This document shows positions 35,087-47,179 of a stretch of DNA of 64,000 nucleotides, piece after piece. How positions within the stretch are numbered: the stretch's first letter is position 1; each line of letters starts with the position of its first letter. Below the pieces are notes generated by a model. It was not told the origin of the DNA. It saw nothing but the letters and a program-made list of their open reading frames with translations, and ran no database searches. A program made the translations under genes and the position numbers. Source of the DNA: Blasia pusilla. Its lineage: Eukaryota; Marchantiophyta; Marchantiopsida; Blasiales. The DNA lies in contig CM114271.1 of the NCBI GenBank assembly GCA_050084515.1, positions 31,248,001 through 31,312,000 of the forward strand, written 5' to 3'.

Positions 35087-36094
35087 AATGTTTCCAACTC
35101 TCCTATAAGATGAAATAGTAAGATGCCCGCTCTATGCGCCGGAAATAAAAATGTATTTGAGGAGTCCTTTGTTTGCTTGTAAAAGGAAGGGACTGGAGTG
35201 AAAGGACTAATTATACAAAAATTAAAAAAAGATTTGTGTTGCTCGTAACATCTGAAATATTTTCTTGCTGCCCAGTTGCCACGCGTGAAATAGAGAGGTG
35301 TTTGAAAATCAAGAAAGCACTCTCCAATAATAATGTAGAGTAATGAGCCCTAAAATGTATTGTGTGAATGCTCTGAATTCAAAAAATTTAACTTCTGTGG
35401 AATTATTTAGCCGATATTATCCAATGTATCATTAAGGAAATTTGGATCAGATTTCCATTGCAATTCAGATTTCATTTAAAGTATCCAACTAATTAAGGTA
35501 TCAAATTAAGTATATGTTTTCTAGAAACCTAACTCAAAAAAATTCTTGGAGCTCTAACTTATTACATTGTATGTGTGAAGACTCTCATAACCAAACGGGT
35601 ACCAACGAGGAACATCAAAATTCGAGTAGGTTGACACTAGAATGGAAATACCGTGGAGTTTCATAAGCAACATATGAGTAGTAGAAATGAGATGCAGCCT
35701 TAATGGCTATCTTAAATGATAAATTTTGTGATTTAGAAGAGTATGATTAAACATTGGAAGAGCTCACTTCTCACAAGAGTTGGACTCCAAGAAGTCTACA
35801 ACATAGGTTGAAACTTGATTAAGTGTTTGGGGATTATCCACATTTGAGGTGATAATAGCTAGATCTAAGATGTATTTGAGATTTTTTAGGTGGCTTTGCA
35901 TTAGAAAGCTTATGAGAAGCCGGTTCCAACATACCAATTTTCCAAATGATAGTTTGAATTGAAGGCCACATAAAGCTGTCGAAGAGAAATTTTTGGATTA
36001 AGGAATGGGATAAAGTTCTCTAGAACTATATATAAGGGGTAGGGTCTTTAAGGGAATTTGGACCGTAAACCTGAGTACCAACAAAGAGGAAATA
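35087..36094. other. Anonymous AT-rich sequence
   Basis: No supported gene or repeat was recognised. Confidence 0.4.
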
Positions 36095-36440
36095 AAGTAA
36101 AAATATCCCTTTCTTTGGGTATACCCCTTTCCTTCTCCCAAGCTCTCTCCATGATAACATGTGCTTGCCGTTTATCTCCTTAGTTTTTGACCTACAGTTG
36201 GGGGTCAAGGGCCACTTTCCAAAGTGGAAAGTCAACATACTCCTAATAATTTGAAATTTACCCGAAATATTAAGTTTCTATATATAGCTCCAAATGAGCC
36301 GGAATAGAGCGCAAACTTGCTCTCTTAGATTACTCGAGGCCCCATTAGGTCATCCTCGACCTCCTGAGGCCGTCCTTCAATCTCTGAAGGCACCCTACGG
36401 ATACTTGTCAATCCATCCTAAAAGATATAATAAAAGAGAC
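36095..36440 (-). repeat. Terminal-repeat A fragment of the Gypsy-type family, inverted
   Basis: Read in reverse complement this matches the A block: the GGCTCATTTGGAGC word, the GGTCAAGAGCC/GGGTCAAGGGCC region, and the AGGATGACCT and CTTTTAGGATGG start. Block B is not seen. It is probably a truncated solo terminal repeat. Confidence 0.65.
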
Positions 36441-38736
36441 ATCCTATCGTTTTAAATGCTTAGTGATTTGGAACATACTTTTCATTTATATTCTTATGGG
36501 AGAATGCCCTCTTGATTTTTTATCGCCACTTCTTTTGACACTTGGCCCTCTCAACCAATAGGATTATTTGAGGTTGATTTAAGAGATGTTAGTACTTTGG
36601 ATTTTGGGGTTTGGTTAAGTCATTGATAACAAAATTATGACAACCTTAGGTAACAGATGTCCACTAGTTTTGATTAAAAAATATTTCTTCTTTTGAATAG
36701 AATACAAATGAAAAATTTAAATTAATATTCCATTTAATATGCATAATCATAATTTAATTTAACATCTATATTTTAAGTATTTGATAAAAGATACTACGAT
36801 ACATCACATTTAAAAAAAAATTTCATGTAATTAGCCTCCTTGTTTAACTAAAATAGGTGTGTGACATGAGTTAGCCATCTGTCCTCCCAATATTTAAATC
36901 ACAAGAAACTCAATTCTTAAAGTTTTTATGGTGCAAACTTCTTACAATCTATACTAAAACAAGATCAACAAGGGATTCCTATTTATTAATAATTCAGGTT
37001 AATATGTCATTCTCTTTACCTATACCACTCCCAAAGTATTTTTGAGGGAATAATGGAACAACTAAAAAAATTTGTATCTTCCAATCATTGGAGGATGCCT
37101 TTCACTTTGAAAACTCCTCTCCTCTTATACTTGACATTTAAAACCAATCATTCCCCTTCTAACCCAATTTCTTTATAAAATTCATTTAAAAATATATTAA
37201 AAAATGAAAATAATTTGAACAAGTGCATGCACGGGCCTCCTATAATCATATTTTATTGTGTACATCGAACTAGTAGACTCAATTTAAAAATAAAAAATTT
37301 GTTCAGAAAGCCATGAGTCCCACCTTCACCACGTTTTACAATTACGAGCGTAGAGAGAGAGAACATTTAGGGCGAGTCCGACGGACCATAGCGAGTCTAC
37401 GTCCACCGCCCGTCCACCGCCGACGCGGAGATCTTTGGGTTCGTGACTCTCGTCAAGCTAAGAGCTGCCGCTTAATCGGCAGGACTCCAGATTTGGGGGC
37501 GGGACCGAGAAACGGATACGGACTCCTGTCGCGACATGTCTAAGATCTGGACTGTCAATGGAAACGATCGAATGACCGCAATTCATTTCATTTCGATGTG
37601 TTGAGCGATCTTGTCACGACGCGTGCTTGACCCGATTGGAGGATTTACAGGTTAGACGGGGACGGGGACTGTAGAGTAGTGAGTAGGGACGGGACGTGGC
37701 CAGCGTGTGAGATCCATAAACTTACGCGTCTTGGAGTTGCAGTCGCCCCAAACACGCACGACTCTTGAGGACTCTTCAGTGAATGAAATAGTACAGTCGT
37801 TTCGTTTTGGATCTAAGCGAAAAGAGTCACGAGAAAAAACGATTCTCACTGGAACCACACGAGATCGATAACCTAAGAAACCTGGACACAAGTGGAGCAG
37901 ATGTCCAAGTATGCCACGTTAGCTGCTACGTGTCCTCATCAAACCAGTCTTCGACATGTTGGGTGGGTTGTGGAAGGTTTAGTTATACATCATGTCACGT
38001 TGGCACATAAAATTCCAAACTCGATCATCGCTTAGCTCAGCTAACCTAATTATCGGATCGCCAAAGTAAGGATTCTAAGGAACTCTACGTCAATTGTTGC
38101 GGTGTCTGTCGTCTTCCGTAGACGCGATGTGTCAAAGTGAGGGGAATTCGATGCCATCGGAACGTAGACTCACATCCGCTAGTCGAACAAATTCGCAGTA
38201 AACTTTTCAAGGGTAATGCAAAACCTGGCTTTTTAATTGCCAAATCAAGGAACCTATGTCACAAATTAGGGTTTATTATTTTTGTTATTCCTTCTAAGCA
38301 TAGCACCGTTGAATTTCAAAATAACTCGTCGGGGTATGGCTTTTGTGACTCCGTGAAATCATCTACAAAACTTTTAGGAAATGTGCACGAATGTATATAT
38401 TGCATAATAGGGGTTCTAATCATTTCAGGAAACGCAAATGAAAGTGTTCTTATATCCTTCTCGGGTGCTTGACACCTGTCCTTTGAGGCCTTCTATGATT
38501 AACGGGTGTTATTTAAAGATAATTGGATTAAAGGAAAATCTGTGCATAGTATTTTTAAGTAGACAAAATCTCCCAGTGAGGAGAAATGCTTCTTTTTCTT
38601 AATGTCCAAACCTCTTCACATTTTGTTTCTTATAAAAATGTAACGAATTATTTTGCGATCAGTTAAGGTTTACATGTTTTTTCCTTTAATTTGCGTACAT
38701 TACATCGCAATGGTGTGTGTAGTACCTACCAGTCAC
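36441..38736. other. No supported gene
   Basis: 36.44-37.3 kb is AT-rich and anonymous. From about 37.3 kb composition becomes balanced and repeat-poor. An open frame at 38137-38472 (+), 111 codons with no ATG requirement checked, has no recognisable motif and could be an exon. Confidence 0.35.
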
Positions 38737-39243
38737 TTAACGGTGATCTTCCCACTCATGATTTGTCACACTTGTTCCTTGCTCCGGATAAAAGTTTGTG
38801 AAATTCCATTCACAAAACATTTGAATGGCACGATCATTGTCAGACAAAACAGCGAGAACTGCGAGCTTGTTATAAGTCTCAGTCGGTGTAGGTGAATAAT
38901 GTGCAATTGAGTTCGGATTTTGTTGATTTAGAACTGCATATGACATCACCATTCGAACATTGAAACTGAGTGGGCAACAGCATCAAATCGTGACATTTAC
39001 TCTCCAAGTGAATGCCAAATGCTTCAGCACAGATCAAATGATAGCTCACAAAGCGCATTGATAATGACGCAGATCCATCACGATATAGAAAACTAAGAAT
39101 TTATCCTCATTAGAAACTCTTTCAAACGTTATGTGCACCTCGTCCTTGCGTTAAAAATCCTCTAGTATATACAAGCCATGTAATTTAATAATATACACCT
39201 GAAGTGCAGAACTGACCCAGATAGTTAGTGCACAGCACAACGG
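38737..39243 (-). CDS. Possible spliced gene, 3' part (unknown function)
   Basis: Reverse strand. An ATG-containing frame ends at a TAA at 38737-38739. It can be joined upstream in phase. Exon 38737-38965 is preceded by a CAG acceptor. An 84-bp intron (38966-39049) has a GTGAGC donor. Exon 39050-39144 contains VHITFERVSNEDKFLVFY. A 54-bp intron (39145-39198) has GTGTAT and AAG ends. A further exon-like piece is 39199-39243. The last exon contains NDRAIQMFCEWNFTNFYPEQ. All phases agree. I do not recognise the family and the 5' end is not found. Short open pieces can be joined by chance, so this is tentative. Confidence 0.25.
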
Positions 39244-40006
39244 CTGTACTACCAAGTATTATCTAATAGCGGTTCCGAAGGTGGATTGATACTCTCATAT
39301 TCCTGTCTGATTGTCATCCCACTAATCTTGAACCTTTGTCGCCAAACGGCATCGGACGCTGTACATCACAATGTTTCTATGAAATTTTTGGGAGTCTGAA
39401 TGTCGCGACCATTAAAGGTAAACAGATATGAAATTCAGATAAACAGAACCCTACTTGAGATCAAAATCAGCGGAGTATCTCCTACTCAGGTACTCCCGAA
39501 CTCCTACTCTGAACTATGTCCTGATGAGGACCACCACTTTGACGTCAATTGACGCCCGGGTGCAGCGTCTGGTTGTTCTTTAGGTTGACACAGGTATACA
39601 AATGTTGTACCTCAACATCGTGATCCCCACAAACTGCGAATCGATGGGCATCTTAGCCGTTATTCAAGGATCGGGGAGGGCTAGAGACTGCTGACTATGG
39701 ACAGGGAAGAAATTATTCTCTCTCCCTCTCCCTCTAGACTACAGCACACGGGGTGCACATTAATCAAGCAAATTTACATGTACATCAACTACAGAGCGCA
39801 GAGTGCTACGTAGATTCGTGGAGGCCAAATCCAGCATCTGAACGCCGCTCCCCTGTTCACGATCAGGATTTCCCCAGATTGAAGAATTATTACACTTATC
39901 TGTGGACTGGTGATGAATATTCACTCCCTCGAAACGCCTTCAAGTACTCCGTAGGATTCGAATTAGCGTAAATATCCAAAGGGTGATCCGCGGAGAGATT
40001 GAGCCC

Positions 40007-40692
40007 CTACATATCATCCATTTGGTCACATCCTTCTTCCATCGAGTCACAGATGATCTTGTTGATACTCAATTTCAGGCGGTCAATCTGTCAAGAAATT
40101 ACACCATCTCTTCAGTATTACTTCGATAACCCATGCTTCGAACGGAATTGCTTTTGATGCTTCCACCGATTTTCTCCCTCAATTTCACGAGTTCCACGAT
40201 TGATTACGAATTCCAAACAAACCGGAAGCAACGCCTAGTAGATTGGAGGCGAGTTGTTAAACATGAATTACCTCATCGAGATGTTTGTATTTTGCTGCAT
40301 GGTCACGCTTTGGAACATGAGTCTTTAATTTCGCGACGGCTTCAAGAATCTCTGCCACCCTGTGTTCTCCAAGGTCACCGTCTGCAGATGGAAGCGTTCG
40401 AGCATATGTCAGTAAACGAAAAAATCCGCGCTGAATGTAAACATCTCCTAGTACAATCTTGAGAACGGCATAGAACGCGAGCGTAGAGAAAAAATCTACA
40501 GTAACATTCAAGAGTTTTCCCGATCGTCAGAGATTGAAGCTGAATCTAAATACCTCGTGAACCAGGGAAAATCCACTGGTCATCTTGGTGCGTATTCATC
40601 GCAGGGCTGACGGTCAGAATCCGGCCGGAAGCTTGAGAGGTCCATAAGCTCAAAGTGACCAGAATAACTAGAAGCAGGCGATTCATTCCCAT
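40007..40692 (-). CDS. Small secreted protein, three exons (unknown family)
   Basis: Gene model on the reverse strand: exon 1 40692-40554, intron 58 bp (GT...TAG), exon 2 40495-40272, intron 184 bp (GTAATT...CAG), exon 3 40087-40007 ending in TAG. Exon lengths 139, 224 and 81 keep phase throughout and give 147 residues. An in-frame TAA lies shortly upstream of the ATG at 40692, and a second ATG is two codons later. Residues 1-23 form a classical signal peptide (basic start, LLLVILVTLSLW core, small-residue AS-G cleavage region). The mature part contains VAEILEAVAKLKTH and ends with two cysteines (IICDS and EGCDQ) in an acidic tail. It would enter the secretory pathway. No family was recognised. 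Unlike most frames here it needs no frameshift or stop repair. Confidence 0.5.
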
Positions 40693-40799
40693 CCTCAAGG
40701 CCTCGTGGGTTTATTCGGAACTGTCGATGTACTAAAGAGTAAAATGAACAGACTTTAATCTACAATTCTCTCAAACCCAATCCTGATCTTGGAAGTTGT

Positions 40800-41265
40800 T
40801 TTCGCTGTATACGGAATTCGAGGAATAAGTCGAGTATCAGTTGCGACGAAGTAGACTAAGAAAGCCTGAAAACGCTTCTGTTCTTGATATCCACGAAAGA
40901 GTCCGAAGAAGTGAGAGAGATGGAAGCCGCCTCGTACGAAGGAGGGGTGACGATGCCAATGAGTTTGATCTCTCAATCGCTGCTTGTGGTGCAGGGAAGT
41001 ATCAATCTCCTTCTATAACGTTTCTATCTGAGGCGATCGTGATGTCAGATTGCTGGTTGCTGATGAAAAAGAAGTTCGGGCAAAGAAGCTCGGGCAGGCA
41101 CATATATATCCCCGATGTGAAGACAAGTGGAGGGTTGTGCGGAGTCAACAGTTTGGAAATCAGGACGGCTCAAGCTTGCGGCTGAGTGCTTGCATCGTGG
41201 AGACGGAGTCAGGGAAGGTTTATTGTTGGAGTAATAAGCGGCACATCCCTAATACTGAATGATAA
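40800..41265 (+). CDS. Possible exons of an unknown gene
   Basis: A forward open frame (about 40841-41005) containing DDANEFDLSIAACGAGK can be joined, across a possible 50-bp GT...CAG intron ending at about 41048, to a frame ending at a stop at 41260-41262. The second part contains LLVADEKEVRAKKLGQAH and ACIVETESGKVYCWSNKR. Phase agrees. It is upstream of, and divergent from, the secreted-protein model at 40007-40692. No start or family was identified, and it could be chance. Confidence 0.18.
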
Positions 41266-44229
41266 TCGAAGAACAAGGAAACATTCCGTAGACAATCAGA
41301 GAGCTTCGATGGACTACCAAACGGAAGGACTAGGAACCTGGAAAGCCGTGTCCTGTTGGGAAGATTCGAGGGCCCACATATGAGTAAAGAGACTCCGGAA
41401 CGTCCACCACAATAGGAGTTGTACCGTCCGTCTCTCTCCGCTTCGTTATCCCCTATCTCATTTGAACTCGTAATCCATACTCTGATTACTCTCTGCCACG
41501 GATCTCAGTACGGTTACACGGTAGTAACGGTGCCACAGGAGTACTGTCTTCTCAAGGTCCCGTACTCCGAACTTCCTGAGGACCCGAACCCACAAGCGGA
41601 CAAAGGTTTGCTTAGAGATCAAGGTCTGCCAGGAGCGTAGCCTTATTTACTGTCCTCAGAAGTTTGACGGGGAATATGGTCCCGGCCACACGGGAATACC
41701 GCAGAGGCGATGGGCGGCGGCGAGTTAGGTCCCTTCTTCCACTGACCTACCGGGAAACGCCTTTCCACAGTACAGGTGGCTATCGAAAAGCAAACTGCAT
41801 AATTAGTGCGTCTATGAATATATCTCCTACCAACCGACTTTGGTTCGATTCCTCCTTTGGAAGATTTGAATGGTAAAGCGTCCGGCGATTCTATTGGCAA
41901 ACATTTGACAATACCCCCGGCCTACATCTCTAATTAGACTACAGGAACGCGTAATCCGATTTCCTCCGCGGCTTTTGTACTACGGTGCTCATAGAAAGGA
42001 TTCTATCGGGCTCGGTTCTTTGAACTTCTTTCGGTCAATCTGGCGGATCTGATATAAGTATTTCTGACGTTCTTAACCAGGTTTCGATTCCGCTTTTAAG
42101 TCTGTTTAAACTCTTCAGGGTAGTTAGTGGGTCTTCCTTCTAAACCAGAGACAAACCCGTCCGTGCGCATTTTAGCTCGCCTGACATATTTGGAGGCGCA
42201 TTAGATTCCATGGACGCAACGAATCCGGTTGAGATTACCAAAGACTTGAAGGTCTAGACCCGTTTACCACGTTTTTCATCCCAGTTTGTATCAAAATTTA
42301 TAATTTCATTTTCCTTTTACCACGTCCCGCACCGTTCAGTGGACGGGCTGAAAGCGGCACGAACTCATTCATCTTGGACGACCGTGGTCACGGGATGCGC
42401 ATGGCTACCTCAATCCCGCTTACTGTGTAAAACATAATGGGGCGCCCCTCCCAATCTGCACCCTCGGTACCTTAATACGGATGATGGTTCAGTTGAGCGG
42501 TCCTCGTTTTGAGAGAGACCAAAACACGCTGCAGCTGGGAATTGACCACTGGATTGGATGGATGGGTCGGGCTAAGGTTCTTCCAGCATCCTCCTCATAT
42601 TGATTACGGTAATGTGGATCGCATCGGTGTTTACCAACATTCTTTCCGCTGATTGATAATAGTGATTTCATCAATGCCTTGCGGTCGTGATGTGGGACCC
42701 GGCGCACGCGCGCTCGATCGAGCTTCTTCTTCTCCCTTGCGGTCGTCGTCCGTGACCATCTTTAGTGCAAAGATGGTTTTCTTTTCCGAGCTAGTGCTAG
42801 CTCGGAACCCGGCAACGTTTGTGCTTGCATCACGTTATCGACGAAGTGGATCTACCTATCTGCAACGTGAGCCGACCAGAATTCATAATGATATGTGTGT
42901 ATGGTGAGATAATCGAACCAAAAGAGAGACTGCTGCGAAAGCAACAAAACCACTCTGTGATTAGGGCGTTGATGCTCGAAGATGCCGTCCTCCTTTCTCT
43001 AACCCGAAGGTCGGGATTTTTTCTCCGTCGCTTCTCTACGACGAGCATGCAGTGATATTGGAGTCCTCCTCACTCCTCCGCACCTTATCGCCGTGTCATT
43101 TCTGGGGCGGAGGGTTTATTTTCGTGGACTCAGCGAAGACCTTGTGGGGTTGAGGTCAACTCAAGTTCGGGCCGGGTGCACATGCAGTTCTGCTGTGGGT
43201 AACAATATCGTAGTATTTTGGTCCTTCGTCGCCTAATCATGGAACGCGGGTCTTTACATGGAGGCCACGGTAATTACTACTGCAAAACCTACGAGGGCTG
43301 TGGACCATGACTGGGCGACGTGGGGCTCGACGGCGCACTCTTTCTTGGAGACCTTGTCTCAACACGTCCTTGACCCTCCAAAAGGCCCTCAACGCACAGT
43401 CCATGTAAATGTGGAATCCTCAACCTTGAGCATATCCTCTTTCTTTACTCGCCGAAATGCAGTATTTTTAAAAAACTACCTTTAAACGCTGTATTTCTTG
43501 CGGATCCCGGGAACGAAGAAAGCCTACACGGTTTGTGAAATTCGTCGCCGGCGCCGTAACTACGAATGGTAATTTAAAGCGAGAAGTGGCTGCAGGGTCT
43601 CCTGCGTTCTGCCGTGGCGAGACTTCCATCGCAGTCGTATGCTTACGACTTCAAATCGAGATCAAAGCCTTGTTATTTCTCCGTTTAGGTGCGGATCGAG
43701 TGGCTACTAGTGTTTTTCCTGACCCACTTGGATGGCCTCGTGTGCATCACTGCATCCTATCCCACACTGTTTCAGGTAACCCCTAAGGGATCTTTGATGG
43801 ATTTTCCATCAAGTTTTCCTTCATCCCTACCCTTCTTTAGCTTCCACTTTCTTGCTTTCGAAATCTACCGCCGGGATAAGTTTGAAGGCCTTACATGAGT
43901 GTCCAAACCACATTACTCGTCTCGTCTATTATCCACTTCTATTTGGAGCAAATAGCGGCTCGTGGCAACGGGCTCTCTTCACCCTTAGATTTATGGAAAG
44001 GGAGACCGTGTAGAACTTCTTCTCGGGACTTTTTTTTGGACGGCAAAAGTTCACAATCTCATGTTAATTTTCTGGAATGTTATGCCTCTTTCCTTCTCTT
44101 CTATTGATTGTGAATGCGCTTTCAAGAAGAAATTCTACACCTTTAGAGATAGTTGTTTTCTTAGAATCCTTCATTCAGATTAAGACTTGCCATGTTCATT
44201 CAAGTATGGACTTGAGATCCTATTGCATG

Positions 44230-44605
44230 CCGTGAAAAGCCTAACCTGGTAATGGTTCGAACGTAGTACCCCTTCAAATGTAGGAATGCGTTGTATAGAC
44301 GTGGGCACTTATTTGTGTTCCAAGAATCCAAACCTCTACTCAGGATGGCTGTGCCACCACTCGTGTGGCTAAAATCATCTGGTATCATCTGGTTCAGACG
44401 TGGTCACATTTCTGACGTGGTAAGGATCTAGATGTGGTACCCTCTCGGACGTGGTAATGCTCTATCCTTGTAGCCCTTCACACATGCAAACGCTTCACAC
44501 GTAATAGCCCTTCAGACTTGGAAACCCTTTAGACTAAGTAGACCTTCAGAAGGTATCATCGCTTTTGACGTGATGGCGGTTCAGACGTAATACCCCTTCG
44601 TTGTT
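44230..44605. repeat. Degenerate short tandem repeat, CTTCAGACGTGGTAA-like
   Basis: Roughly 15 imperfect units of about 18-25 bp, built around TTCAGACGTGGTAA and CCCTT, vary by single bases and by loss of parts. No coding content. Confidence 0.55.
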
Positions 44606-45713
44606 GTGCTAAGTTGTTTGTACTACGGAAAAAGAACCAATCATGAAGAATTACTACCATTCACTACTTCGTGTTTCAATTAGTAGAGGTTTGGAGGGAG
44701 TCATTCTGCAACTGCCCTACAAATGTACTCTATTGTAGCCACGCAAGCCTACATAGCTTTGACAGGTGAATGTACGCTAGAACAATACCGAATATGGAAG
44801 TTTGAACCACGGGAATATATTGGAACATATGTAATGGTAAGGAATCTTGTAACATAATCACGGTGCTGCCAAATTCCTTCTCTTTCCGACAGTGAGTTTT
44901 TTACCAAGGTGGACGTCATCCTTGTTGGATTCAGTCTGGTGTTGGGACGTCATCGTTGTAAGTTTAGTATCAATTCCTAGATTTGCGAGAGAGACAGAAT
45001 GACGTTTAGTGATATGTTTCTGAATCAGGAGTTTGGATTGAATCTGGTGGTGTCGGTGGACCCCTGGTGTCAAAATATTTAGCTCATTGAATTCCACCGT
45101 AGACAAAAGCAACAAGTGCCCAAGGGACCGAGTTCCGAAATTCTTGAGGTTGTGCAGATCTCGACTTTCCAATTCACCAAGGATAGTTTACATCTACATA
45201 TGTTTGCACTAAATGGATTTGCGATGCATACTATATTGCTCGATTCTTATCTATCGTGTGTATAGAATTGGGTTTTCATTTGTGTTTAACGCGTTGCTTA
45301 CAAATTCTCGTGTGGGAGTAAAGTTTTTCAGTCTACAATCATGGTTAAGAAGCACATTCTTACCCAAAAAAACATTCAAGGCGCTTTGATCCGCAACCAA
45401 AGAGTGCCTTTCAATTTGAACTTTGTAAAGCCGATTATTCGGGCTTATGGGATAAACTTTAGAATATCGGTTGCGCAAGGGGTGTCCGAAATAAGACTGA
45501 ATGTTAAACTTGCAGCGAAGGAGAGCACAATTTGGGTGGAATGCGCTTGATTGGGTGTAGTATTGTTGCTAGTGACACGTTCTTGGTGTTGCACCTTTTA
45601 GTCACGTTCTAATTACAAATGTACCCAATGGCATCAAAATTATCGTGCGTCTACTCTCCTTGAACGTTAATCTTGTTGTTGCGGAAGCGTGCATTCAGTT
45701 GGTCACGCTCGCA

Positions 45714-45815
45714 ATGCTGATTTGCATCCAAACACACACTTTGGTTAGTCGGGTCTTGGATCAATCAGCAGGCTAACTTTTTGATTGATCCAAAACCCGA
45801 CTAACCAATCAGCAT
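45714..45815. repeat. 27-bp inverted repeat with outer arms
   Basis: 45741-45767 and 45782-45808 are reverse complements with one mismatch, around a 14-nt loop. An outer 9-bp pair (ATGCTGATT at 45714-45722, AATCAGCAT at 45807-45815) extends the symmetry with a one-sided bulge. Confidence 0.65.
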
Positions 45816-46259
45816 CAAGCTTAACCTTCCTTGTTTTGCGGTTTACAACACGGGCAAGTCTCGAAAGACTCGGGACAGACTTTCTGGTTGGTTCAGGAAC
45901 CTCAAACGGTGTTTTAGTTCCAAATCAAACATTCGTGCACGATGGCAACGCCAGCATCGAATCTTAAGATCCGAATAGGACATTAAGATCCTATCGCGAG
46001 ATTCACTTGAGAAAACTATGGCCCTCAAGGGTATTTGTCTAACTGTGCAATAAGATGATTACAGTTTTGCCCCACTTTCCATACGGTGTAGGGCTAAAAA
46101 TTAATTGCCACTTCAATGTTATTGTGCAAATTTCATATTCATGCAATGGAATTTTGCATCGGTAATGTAGTGTATCTATAGGATGGATCATCCATCTTTG
46201 TTGGAAGAGCTAGAATCGTGGACATCCAGTTCCAAAAGAATAGTCCTGGTAACTCAGAA

Positions 46260-46967
46260 ATTACCCGAAGCTAGCCGAAGCCTGCAACCCGTCGGCATCG
46301 GACGGGTTGCACGCTTCTGCTAAAAATTGTCGAAGCGAGCAACCCGTTGCTCTCCGACGAGTTGCTCGGATACCTATCCTTCTTGCCCGAAGATGCCGGA
46401 GGCGTGCAAACCATCTGTTCCCGACGAGTTCCGCGGGTGCCTCGCCTTTTAGCCCAAAGACGGCGAGGCGTGCAACCCGTCGCCCTCCAACGGGTTGCGC
46501 AAGGGCCTCGCCTTGTGGTGCAGCCAGCCAGACTCCGACAACTTGCATGGGAAGCCCTCGTTCCTAACCCTTGATAAGGGAAGCGTGCAACCCAACGGTC
46601 TCCGACAGATTGCCCAAGATACGTCTCGTTCCCGTCCCAAACACGGTGGAGGCGCGCAACATGTCGGGCTCCGACGGGTTGCGCGGGTTGTTCGCGTTGT
46701 TTTCCGAAGACGACGGAGGCGCTCAACCCGTCGGTCTCCGACGGGTTGCTCGCGCACGTGGCGACGTATCCAAGATGGCGGAGGCGCGCAACATGTCGGT
46801 CTCCGACGGGTTGCGCGGGAACCTCGCGTTCTTTTCCGAAGATGACGACGTACCCAAGATGGCGGAGGCGCGCAACATGTCGGTCTCCGACGGATTGCTC
46901 GCGCACGTGGCGACGGACACAGGATGGCGGAGTCGCGCAACCTGTCGGACTCCGACGGGTTGCCATT
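46260..46967. repeat. Tandem array of palindromes (GCAACCCGTCGG core)
   Basis: About ten units, mostly near 65 bp apart, each have a core such as GCAACCCGTCGG followed by 4 bases and CGACGGGTTGC, an 11-12-bp inverted repeat. Spacers often carry CCAAGATGGCGGAGGCG or TTTTCCGAAGA. Long open frames across it on both strands (up to 231 codons) are products of the repeat. Confidence 0.75.
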
Positions 46968-47052
46968 TTTCACGTCCAGACTTCTGTAACATCCGGCACG
47001 TCGCCGTCGAAAGGACGACGGGACCCAACGGTCAGCCCAACCGCTAGAAAAG

Positions 47053-47060
47053 TATAAATA
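47053..47060 (+). promoter_or_regulatory. TATA box
   Basis: TATAAATA, about 90 bp after the palindrome array and 127 bp before the first in-frame ATG (47180) of the following frame. The distance fits a transcription start near 47083-47090 and a roughly 95-nt leader. Confidence 0.45.
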
Positions 47061-47179
47061 GGGCAGAAATCGCTCATTTCCGGTTTCTCATTTTGCGATC
47101 TTCATTCCTCACTCCTCACTCTCCCGCGCAGCAGCTGATCAGATACGAAGGGGCATTTCATGTTAAGGACTCCTTGTGC

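Larger units (their letters stand above)
41270..46255. other. Repeat-poor region without recognised genes
   Basis: Balanced composition with many 60-100-codon frames on both strands (for example 42819-43055 +, 43258-43485 +, 44858-45172 -, 45341-45550 +). None shows a motif I can name. Given the short introns nearby, some may be exons. Two structured patches are listed separately (44230-44605 and 45741-45808). Confidence 0.35.

Noticed and set aside
41835-41860. tRNA gene (B-box-like GGTTCGATTCC)
   Set aside because: There is no matching A box or acceptor stem at the right distance.
46271-46966. 231-codon open frame and several others of 100-174 codons
   Set aside because: They are products of a GC-rich tandem palindrome array. 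All frames on both strands are open and of repeat composition.
46260-46967. CRISPR array
   Set aside because: Units and spacers are both repeated and degenerate, each unit is palindromic, and the context is a plant genome.
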